Shown here piece by piece: positions 1-5,666 of a stretch of DNA of 14,942 bases. The notes under the pieces were generated by a model. It searched no databases. It had not been told where the DNA came from and saw nothing but the letters and a program-made list of their open reading frames with translations. The position numbers were made by a program, and so were the translations under genes. Source of the stretch: Acidimicrobiia bacterium (GTDB lineage Bacteria > Actinomycetota > Acidimicrobiia > Acidimicrobiales > Acidimicrobilacustridaceae); the NCBI GenBank assembly GCA_018882825.1, contig VERC01000025.1, positions 1 to 14,942 of the forward strand, written 5' to 3'. How positions within the stretch are numbered: position 1 is the stretch's first letter; each line of letters begins with the position of its first letter.

Positions 1-288
1 CCGGGCCGCCCACCCTCCGCCGTGCAGTCCCACGGGAGTGCCCGGCGGCACCACGAGGAGAGGCTGCCGGCTCGGATCGGGGACGAGGTCGACCCCCTCG
101 GCGGCGAGGGCCTGCCCGAGGAGCGCGACGAAGATCGAGTCCGCCGCGAGGAGACCGACGCCCGGCAGGTCCGCGCCTGCCCGAGCGTCCGCTCCCCTCG
201 CCGAGGACCCCGAGGGGCCGCCTGCATCTGGTTCCACCGCCACTCCGCCGATGTTGGCCGACCCCGTGGTGTGCGGGGCCGGGTTCAC
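1..288 (-). CDS. 5' part of an unrecognised protein, cut by the left edge
   Basis: Reading the minus strand from a GTG at 286-288 gives 96 codons without a stop up to the window edge, so the C-terminus is missing. An in-frame TGA (292-294) lies two codons upstream and bounds the frame. The first 35 or so residues are rich in Gly, Ala and Ser and look disordered. After that comes a protein-like stretch with hydrophobic runs (LPGVGLLAAD, IFVALLGQALAAEG, PLLVVPPGTPVGLHGGG) and almost only G or C at third codon positions, which is why this strand is preferred over the Arg-rich plus-strand frames. No good ribosome binding site precedes the GTG, and later GTG codons could be the true start. I do not recognise the family. 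It is divergent from the formimidoyltransferase gene and its start lies inside the 286-321 inverted repeat. Confidence 0.45.
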   Translation of the reverse strand, partial: MNPAPHTTGSANIGGVAVEPDAGGPSGSSARGADARAGADLPGVGLLAADSIFVALLGQALAAEGVDLVPDPSRQPLLVVPPGTPVGLHGGGWAAR

Positions 289-321
289 GTGTCACCACAA
301 CGCACTCCGTGGTGACACGTG
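286..321. repeat. perfect 13-bp inverted repeat between divergent genes
   Basis: CACGTGTCACCAC (286-298) and GTGGTGACACGTG (309-321) are exact reverse complements separated by 10 nt. The outer end of each arm is itself the palindrome CACGTG. There is no T-tract on either side, so it does not look like an intrinsic terminator. Its position between divergent genes suggests a regulator-binding operator, or, in minus-strand RNA, a hairpin that buries the GTG start of the leftmost gene. Which of these applies is inference. Confidence 0.75.
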
Positions 322-376
322 TGCACTCCTTCTTGCCACCGGTGTCGAGGGCGCCCGGGTGGGGCAGGATCGGTTC

Positions 377-1159
377 GTGCTGGAGTGCGTGCTCAACCTC
401 AGCGAGGGCCGACGAGGCCGGGTGGTGGCCGAGCTGGCGGCGGCGGCCGGCGACGACCTGCTCGACGTCCACTCCGATCCCGATCACAACCGCTCGGTGC
501 TCACGCTGGTGGGGACCGAGGCGCCGCGAGCGGTCACCCGGGCGGCCATCGACCGCCTCGACCTGCGGACCCACCATGGCGTGCACCCACGGATCGGCGT
601 CGTGGACGTGGTGCCGTTCGTGCCCCTGACCGGATCGACGATGGCCGACGCCGTGCAGGCCCGAGACGAGTTCGCCAACTGGATCGCCACCGAACTGGGC
701 GTCCCGGCCTTCCTGTACGGACCCGAACGCTCACTCCCCGACATCCGGCGAGGAGCGTTCACCACCCTCCGGCCCGACCGGGGACCTTCGGCACCGCACC
801 CGACGGCAGGCGCCGTCGCCGTCGGCGCCCGACCCGTGCTCGTGGCCTGGAACCTGTGGCTCGCCCAGAGCGACCTGACCACGGCCCGAGTGATCGCCGC
901 CGACCTGCGCGGCCCGGACGTACGCGCCCTCGGCCTGCAGGTGGGCGATGCCGTGCAGGTGTCGATGAACCTGATCGACCCTCTGCGCACCGGACCGGCG
1001 GAGGTCTACGACCGGGTGGCGGACAGGGCGCCGATCGCCCGCGCCGAACTGGTCGGGCTGCTCACCGACGACGTGCTGCGTTCGGTCCCCCCCGAACGAT
1101 GGGAGCAGCTCGACCTCGGGCCCGACCGGACGGTCGAAGCCCGACTGGCCCGCCGCTGA
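377..1159 (+). CDS. glutamate formimidoyltransferase-like protein (FTCD formiminotransferase domain)
   Basis: This 260-residue protein resembles the formiminotransferase part of FTCD, which moves a formimino (or formyl) group between glutamate and tetrahydrofolate in the cytosol. The N-terminus LECVLNLSEGR matches the family opening. DPDHNRS (34-40) and HHGVHPRIGVVDVVPFVPL (66-84) are the diagnostic substrate and folate motifs, with His70 the probable counterpart of the catalytic histidine. GARPVLVAWN (150-159) marks the second subdomain. It is shorter than the roughly 325-residue mammalian domain and has no cyclodeaminase part. I chose GTG 377 because AGGA at 366-369 lies 7 nt upstream and the protein then begins at the conserved motif; GTG 359 is an alternative. 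The longer open frame to ATG 38 runs through sequence that codes on the other strand. No histidine-utilisation genes lie nearby, so a role in 5-formyl-THF metabolism is as likely as histidine degradation. Confidence 0.85.
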   Translation: MLECVLNLSEGRRGRVVAELAAAAGDDLLDVHSDPDHNRSVLTLVGTEAPRAVTRAAIDRLDLRTHHGVHPRIGVVDVVPFVPLTGSTMADAVQARDEFANWIATELGVPAFLYGPERSLPDIRRGAFTTLRPDRGPSAPHPTAGAVAVGARPVLVAWNLWLAQSDLTTARVIAADLRGPDVRALGLQVGDAVQVSMNLIDPLRTGPAEVYDRVADRAPIARAELVGLLTDDVLRSVPPERWEQLDLGPDRTVEARLARR

Positions 1160-1168
1160 CTCAGGCGG
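1150..1168. terminator. weak hairpin over the convergent FTCD-like/whiB stops
   Basis: CCGCC (1150-1154) pairs with GGCGG (1164-1168) around a 9-nt loop that holds both stop codons (TGA 1157-1159; the whiB stop at 1161-1163). The loop centre TGACTCA is symmetric. Five base pairs and no U-tract make this the weakest of the four convergent-junction hairpins here. A bidirectional terminator role is inferred from position. Confidence 0.3.
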
Positions 1169-1475
1169 ATCGGGGGGCGGCGGCCCGGGCCAGCGCCCGT
1201 TGCCGACGGATGCGGCGACGCTCGCGCTCGCTCATCCCGCCCCAGATTCCGAACTTCTCGCCGTTGGCCAGTGCGTACTCGAGGCAGTCATCGCGGACCA
1301 CACACCCACGGCACACCTCCTTGGCCTCCCGGGTCGATGCGCCCCGCTCGGGGAAGAACAGGTCGGGATCGACGCCGAGGCAGTTGGCCATGTCCTGCCA
1401 GGACTCCTCTTCGGATCCGGCGACACCTCCGCCCACGAACTCGGCGGCTCGGGACCCGGTGGGGTTGCTCGTCAT
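1161..1475 (-). CDS. whiB: WhiB-family iron-sulfur transcriptional regulator (WhiB2/WhmD-like)
   Basis: This 104-residue protein carries the four WhiB cysteines, Cys32, Cys55, Cys58 and Cys64, in the C-X22-C-X2-C-X5-C arrangement that holds a 4Fe-4S cluster. GIWGG (76-80) is the family turn motif, followed by a basic tail (SERERRRIRRQRA) that contacts DNA. The segment FFPERGASTREAKEVC resembles the WhiB2/WhmD subfamily, linked in other actinobacteria to cell division or sporulation control; that subfamily call is from memory of the motifs. The start is well supported: AGGAGG lies 8 nt upstream of the ATG (CCTCCT at 1484-1489 on the plus strand). Upstream, an AT-rich perfect palindrome (1522-1533) is a candidate promoter or operator. 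WhiB proteins commonly act with the primary sigma factor. The gene converges with the formimidoyltransferase gene, the stops being one base apart. Confidence 0.95.
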   Translation of the reverse strand: MTSNPTGSRAAEFVGGGVAGSEEESWQDMANCLGVDPDLFFPERGASTREAKEVCRGCVVRDDCLEYALANGEKFGIWGGMSERERRRIRRQRALARAAAPRSA

Positions 1476-1521
1476 GGCGGTGACCTCCTGAGAGGATCGT
1501 CAGGGAGAACCGTTCCCCCCG

Positions 1522-1533
1522 GTGTAATTACAC
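1522..1533. promoter_or_regulatory. AT-rich 12-bp palindrome upstream of whiB
   Basis: GTGTAATTACAC is a perfect palindrome about 47 bp upstream of the whiB start, within the 207-bp gap between whiB and the VWA gene. Its TAATTA core stands out in very GC-rich sequence, and TGTAAT or TAATTA could serve as a -10 element for whiB. No convincing -35 is visible. The rest of the gap (1534-1682) shows nothing else I can support. Operator function is inference. Confidence 0.4.
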
Positions 1534-1682
1534 GGTGGTGATTCTGCCCAGTCGGGGCCGATCCTGCAAGGGCGACAAGGCATCGCGGGCCACCGGACCC
1601 ACCGTGACGGGTGCAGGCACCGCGTTGACCTGCGCTTTCGTCCCCGATGACGCGAAGAGGCGATTCGGCCCCTTCCCCGCGG

Positions 1683-3698
1683 TCAACCGGCCCGCCGACC
1701 CCGCAGCATCTCCCGCTTGTTCTGCAGGAAGTCGACCAGCACGTAGTCGCCCAGGTCCTCGGGAGTGGTGAAGAAGGCCCGGCCCCCGTTGAGCCGACTC
1801 ATGGCCTCGACGAAATCGGTGAGGTACGGGTTGGGATCGAGCATGAAGGTGTTGATGGTGATGCCGTCCTTGGTGCACAACATCACCTGACGAAGGGTGG
1901 CGTCGCGGGTCTCGGGCCGGGTCGGGTAGTCGAAGAACACCTGCCCGTTGCCCATCACGTGCGCCGTCGGTTCACCGTCGGTGATCATGATGATCTGCTT
2001 CGTGCCCGTCTGTCGGGCCAACAACCGCCGGGCGATCATGAACGCTTCGTGCATGTTCGTGCCGTAGTCGAAGTCCCACGAGACCTCGGGGAGCAGTTCG
2101 GGCTTCAACTCCTCGGCCCGGCGGGCGAACCCCACCAGCCCGAGGTAGTCACGGGGGAACCGCGACGTGATGAGCGCGTGCAGCGCCATCGTCACCTTCT
2201 TGGCCGGCAGGAAGTTGCCGCGCATCGGCATCGACAACGACAGGTCGATCATGAGCACCGTGCTCGAGCGCACGAGATGCTCGGTGCGCTCGATCTCGAA
2301 GTCCTCCGGGGTGAGCCGCACCGGCGTGCCGCTCCCCGCCCGCTGGATGGCGTTGCGCACGGTGCGGCCGATGTCGAGATTGAACGGGTCGCCGAACTCG
2401 TACTGCTTCGTCGAGTGGTCGCGTTCGTGACCGGTGCCGATCCGCGGCATCTCGTGCTGGCCGGCCTTGTCCATGTCGAGCTTGGTGAACAGTTCGTCGA
2501 GCGCGTTCTGACCCAGTTGGCGGATGCCACGAGGAGTGAGTTCGAGTCGACCCTCCTTGTTCTCGACGAGTCCGGACTCCTCGAGACGCCGGGCCAACTC
2601 CGCCATCTGTTCGAGACTCCGGGCCGCCTCGTCGCCCAGCAGTTGACGGGCCCGATCGAGATCGACCTCGGCCAGCGCACCGGGATTGGTGGCGCCCTTC
2701 AGCAGGTTCTCCAACTGGTCGATGTCGCCGAGCTGCTGGAGCAACTGGTTGGCGTCGGCCATGTTCATGGGCTGGTCGCCGGAGAAGTCGTACCGACGGT
2801 TCCAGTTCATGTCCGGGAAGGCCTGGGCCAGGTTCTGACCCAACTGATCGAGTTGCCAGCGCAGGTCCATGTCCTCGAGCAACTGGTCGGACAGTGCCTG
2901 GAGCTGCGCCCGCTGCTCGGGCGTCATCGAATTGAGCATGGCCTGGGCCGCGGCCATGCGCTGGGCCATGATCTCCAGCAGTTCGTCGAGGTTCTGCGGG
3001 TTCTCGGGGAAGAAGTCGCCGAACCGCTCCATGAAGCCGTCGAAGTCCGGCTCCTCACCGCGCTGACGCTGTTCGAGCATGTGATTGAGCTCGGCGAACA
3101 TGTCCTTCATCCGGGCCATGTCCTCGGGCGTCATGTTCTCGACCGCGCCCGACATCTGATCGACGTACTGCTGCATCAACTGCTCGCGCAGACGATCCAT
3201 CAACTCGTCGAACTTCTCCCGGGCCTCCGACGAGGTGAAGTCGTGGTTCTGCAGGTCGCGGACCATGCCGGCGAGGTCCGGCGACAGCAGGTCGAGTGAC
3301 GCATGGCGTTCGGCCGCCACCGCGTCGGTGAGTTCCTGTCGGCGGGCGTCGCCCGAGTCGCGGGCCTCGCGGGCCAACTCGTCGATGGCGTCCCGGTCCA
3401 TCTCCACCACCTCGCGCAGTTCACGGGCGATGTCGTCGTACACGCCGCCGAGGTCGTGGCTCTCGAGCGTCTCGCGCCGCTGCCGACGCAACTCGTCGAG
3501 CATCTCGCGCAGACCCTGGAGCCGCTCGCCGTCGGCGCCGTCGAAACCGTCCTGCATGAGGCGGCGCAGGGCCGCGTTCAGATCACCGTGGTAGAGCAGG
3601 TCGTCGGTGATCTCCGAGAGGATGTCGGTGGCGTCCATCTCGAAGCCGACCTGTGTCCCGTCCCAGCGTGAGTAGCGGACACGGTTCGATCTACCCAT
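1683..3698 (-). CDS. large VWA-domain protein, probable partner of the MoxR ATPase
   Basis: This 671-residue soluble protein has a C-terminal von Willebrand factor A domain (about 478-665) with a complete metal-ion adhesion site: Asp485-x-Ser487-x-Ser489, Thr547 and Asp574 (ITDGEPT). The preceding 470 or so residues are strongly charged, mostly helical in appearance, rich in Glu, Arg, Gln and Met, with no signal peptide or membrane segment. The N-terminal RVRYSRWDG resembles mycobacterial Rv0959 as I remember it, supporting the ATG at 3696-3698. VWA proteins of this sort work with MoxR AAA+ ATPases in chaperone-like maturation or metal insertion, and such an ATPase lies at 5665-7083 on the same strand. 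The true client is unknown. There is no Shine-Dalgarno before the ATG, but TACCGT sits 6 nt upstream, suggesting a leaderless transcript. It is divergent from the GH1-like gene with a 29-bp gap. Confidence 0.88.
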   Translation of the reverse strand: MGRSNRVRYSRWDGTQVGFEMDATDILSEITDDLLYHGDLNAALRRLMQDGFDGADGERLQGLREMLDELRRQRRETLESHDLGGVYDDIARELREVVEMDRDAIDELAREARDSGDARRQELTDAVAAERHASLDLLSPDLAGMVRDLQNHDFTSSEAREKFDELMDRLREQLMQQYVDQMSGAVENMTPEDMARMKDMFAELNHMLEQRQRGEEPDFDGFMERFGDFFPENPQNLDELLEIMAQRMAAAQAMLNSMTPEQRAQLQALSDQLLEDMDLRWQLDQLGQNLAQAFPDMNWNRRYDFSGDQPMNMADANQLLQQLGDIDQLENLLKGATNPGALAEVDLDRARQLLGDEAARSLEQMAELARRLEESGLVENKEGRLELTPRGIRQLGQNALDELFTKLDMDKAGQHEMPRIGTGHERDHSTKQYEFGDPFNLDIGRTVRNAIQRAGSGTPVRLTPEDFEIERTEHLVRSSTVLMIDLSLSMPMRGNFLPAKKVTMALHALITSRFPRDYLGLVGFARRAEELKPELLPEVSWDFDYGTNMHEAFMIARRLLARQTGTKQIIMITDGEPTAHVMGNGQVFFDYPTRPETRDATLRQVMLCTKDGITINTFMLDPNPYLTDFVEAMSRLNGGRAFFTTPEDLGDYVLVDFLQNKREMLRGRRAG

Positions 3699-3704
3699 GC
3701 CGGC

Positions 3705-3710
3705 ACGGTA
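3705..3710 (-). promoter_or_regulatory. -10 box of a probable leaderless VWA-gene transcript
   Basis: On the minus strand TACCGT ends 6 nt before the ATG of the VWA gene, the usual TANNNT-to-start distance when the start codon is the first transcribed base. No ribosome binding site is present, consistent with a leaderless message. No -35 match is visible. Confidence 0.4.
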
Positions 3711-3727
3711 GCGGGAAGACTGCGCCG

Positions 3728-4954
3728 GTGGACGATGCGAACGACGGGCCCAACCGACCGATCTGGGGAGTGGCCCTCACCGCCGCCGGGAGCGAGGGGC
3801 TGGCCCCGACCGCCGACTGGTCGAGACCGGTCTCCGACGGTCGGCTGCCACCGTCGGCCGATGGCGCCGGGTTCGGCGTGGACTTCGCCACCGACCTGGC
3901 CCTCCTGGCCGAGCACGGCGTCGGCTCGCTGCGGTGGACCATCGACTGGTCGCGCCTCGAACCCCGTCCGGGCCGCTGGGATGCCGACGCCGTCGACCAC
4001 GTCACCGAGGTGCTGCGGGCCGCCCGGCAGGCCCGGGTGGAGGTGTGGGCCGTGTTGCACGACGGCCCGGCCCCGGGCTGGTTCACCGACGACGCCCGAG
4101 GGTTCCTCGACGACGACGGACTGCGTCGCACCTGGCCGCGCCATGTCGACCGGGTGGCCGAGACGTTCGGTGATCTGGTGGCCGGATGGGTGCCGATCCT
4201 CGATCCGTTCACGGTGGCCCGCGATGGATACCGCATCGGCACCCGACCGCCCGGTCGACGCGACGAGGGTGAGTTCCTCGATGCGCTCGGGGCGCTGCAC
4301 CGGGCCTCGTTGGCGGCCTGGCGTCTGCTGTCGAGCGGCGCACCACCCGTGGCCTGCTGCATCGACACCTGTCCGGTGGAACCGGGTGTGACCTCACGCG
4401 AGCCCGACGAACGCGAGGCGGCCCGCGCTCGCGCCGCAGCCGCCGATCGACTGCGCGTCGGCGTGTGGCTGCGGGCCCTCACCGACGGGCTGTTGGCCGT
4501 GCCCGGCCTCGGCGAGGTCGAACTCGACGGACTGGCCGGCGCCTACGACGTGGTCGGACTCACCTACCGGGGGGCGCGTACGATCTTCGCCGACGGCTCC
4601 GACGGCCCGTATCCGCTCGACGCGCCGGTGGCCGCCGACGGACGGGCGCCGTGGACCGAGGGGCTGGGCGTGATCCTGCGTCGACTGTCCGATGAACTGC
4701 CCGGGCGACGGCTGGCGGTGCTGGGCACCGGTCTGGTCGACAGGGCCGACGACTGGCGCACCGAGGTGCTCGCCGGTTCGGTGCTCGAGGTCGAGCGCGC
4801 GGCGGCCGACGGCGTGCGGGTCGAGCGCGCCTTCTGGGAATCGGCCATCGACGGATGGACCCCCGAGTGTGGACTGGAGGCGCCCGACGGACTGATCGAT
4901 CGGGCGCGCCATCCGCGTCCGAGTCTGGGCGCACTCCCCACCTCGCCGCGTTGA
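3728..4954 (+). CDS. glycoside hydrolase family 1-like protein lacking both catalytic glutamates
   Basis: The 408-residue protein follows the beta-glucosidase (GH1) fold order: LRWTIDWSRLEPRPGRWD (68-85, GH1 FRFSIEWSRI), LHDGPAPGWF (110-119, GH1 LHHFTLPxWL), the acid/base region WVPILDP (154-160), GYRIGTRPPGRR (168-178), YDVVGLTYRG (273-282), the nucleophile region LAVLGTGLVD (329-338) and FWESAIDGW (369-377). Where GH1 enzymes have NEP, this has LDP (Asp159, codon 4202-4204). Where they have TENG, it has LGTG (Gly333, codon 4724-4726). Without both glutamates normal retaining hydrolysis is not expected, so it may be a sugar-binding or regulatory pseudoenzyme. No signal peptide is seen. Start GTG 3728 was chosen because the ATG at 3653 would overlap the conserved start of the VWA gene; the ribosome binding site is weak. 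Its stop overlaps the rpiA start, implying coupled translation. Confidence 0.75.
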   Translation: MDDANDGPNRPIWGVALTAAGSEGLAPTADWSRPVSDGRLPPSADGAGFGVDFATDLALLAEHGVGSLRWTIDWSRLEPRPGRWDADAVDHVTEVLRAARQARVEVWAVLHDGPAPGWFTDDARGFLDDDGLRRTWPRHVDRVAETFGDLVAGWVPILDPFTVARDGYRIGTRPPGRRDEGEFLDALGALHRASLAAWRLLSSGAPPVACCIDTCPVEPGVTSREPDEREAARARAAAADRLRVGVWLRALTDGLLAVPGLGEVELDGLAGAYDVVGLTYRGARTIFADGSDGPYPLDAPVAADGRAPWTEGLGVILRRLSDELPGRRLAVLGTGLVDRADDWRTEVLAGSVLEVERAAADGVRVERAFWESAIDGWTPECGLEAPDGLIDRARHPRPSLGALPTSPR

Positions 4955-5655
4955 TGCGCGATGCTGCTCGGCGCATGGGCGCGCCACGGACACCCCAGGA
5001 CGAGGCCAAGGAGGCCACCGGTCGTCGGGCAGCCGACATGGTCGTCGACGGGATGCGGGTCGGCCTGGGCACCGGTTCGACGGTGCACTGGACGATCGTC
5101 GCCCTGGGCGAGCGTCGCCCCGACATCGTGTGCACCGCCACCTCGGTGCAGACGCATGAACTGGCCACCTCACTCGGACTCCGCGTGGTCACCCCCGACG
5201 AGATCGGCGGCCTCGACATCGCCATCGACGGTGCCGACGAGGTCGATCCGCGCTTCAACCTGACCAAGGGCGGGGGCGCCGCCCACACGCGGGAGAAGAT
5301 CGTGGCGGCGATGACCGACCGGTTCGTCGTGGTCGTCGACGAGTCGAAGCTCGTTCCCGCCCTCGGACCCTTCGGCACACCGCTGGAGGTGCTCGACTTC
5401 GCCCCCGGCACCGTCGCCGCCGCCGTGGAGCGACTCGGTTCCGGACCGGTGACCACCCGTGACCGACGCACCGACAACGGCAACCTGGTGATGGACGCGC
5501 ACTTCCCCGCCCTGGAGGACCCCCCGGCAATGGCCGCAGCACTGGCGGCGATCCCGGGCATAGTGGAGCACGGGATCTTCCCGGGCTCGATGGTGGAGCG
5601 CGTGATCGTGGCCGGGACCGACGGCGTGCGCGAACTCGTCAACGACCGACGCTGA
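4954..5655 (+). CDS. rpiA: ribose-5-phosphate isomerase A
   Basis: RpiA interconverts ribose 5-phosphate and ribulose 5-phosphate in the non-oxidative pentose phosphate pathway. The 233-residue protein has the usual length. It carries GLGTGSTVHW (37-46, phosphate binding), the DGADEVD motif (92-98, with Asp92 and Asp95), Lys105, and KGGGAAHTREKI (105-116), in which Glu114 aligns with the catalytic glutamate of the E. coli enzyme. TDNGNLVMD (173-181) is also conserved. The start at ATG 4954 shares its A with the TGA stop of the GH1-like gene (TGATG), a termination-reinitiation arrangement; ATG 4975 is a possible alternative. It converges with the MoxR gene across a 9-bp gap, and a hairpin covers both stops. 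Confidence 0.95.
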   Translation: MRDAARRMGAPRTPQDEAKEATGRRAADMVVDGMRVGLGTGSTVHWTIVALGERRPDIVCTATSVQTHELATSLGLRVVTPDEIGGLDIAIDGADEVDPRFNLTKGGGAAHTREKIVAAMTDRFVVVVDESKLVPALGPFGTPLEVLDFAPGTVAAAVERLGSGPVTTRDRRTDNGNLVMDAHFPALEDPPAMAAALAAIPGIVEHGIFPGSMVERVIVAGTDGVRELVNDRR

Positions 5656-5666
5656 GGGCGTCGGTC
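5644..5666. terminator. hairpin spanning the rpiA and moxR stop codons
   Basis: GACCGACGC (5644-5652) and GCGTCGGTC (5658-5666) form a perfect 9-bp stem with a 5-nt loop (TGAGG). The rpiA TGA (5653-5655) is in the loop and the stop of the MoxR gene (5665-5667) is at the stem end. No U-tract follows on either strand, so it would be a U-less actinobacterial-style bidirectional terminator. This role is inferred from position. Confidence 0.55.

Noticed and set aside
38..376. Extended N-terminus of the formimidoyltransferase from ATG 38
   Set aside because: The extension is Arg/Pro/Ala low-complexity and crosses the inverted repeat; the family normally begins at the ECVxNxSEG motif.
1647..3299. 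550-residue plus-strand open frame across the VWA gene
   Set aside because: It is antisense to a gene with a full MIDAS domain and a conserved N-terminus. Its His/Val/Glu/Leu-rich composition is the usual shadow of GC-rich coding DNA.
3653..3727. Earlier ATG start for the GH1-like gene
   Set aside because: It would overlap the first codons of the VWA gene, including its conserved N-terminal motif, and the added residues look non-homologous.
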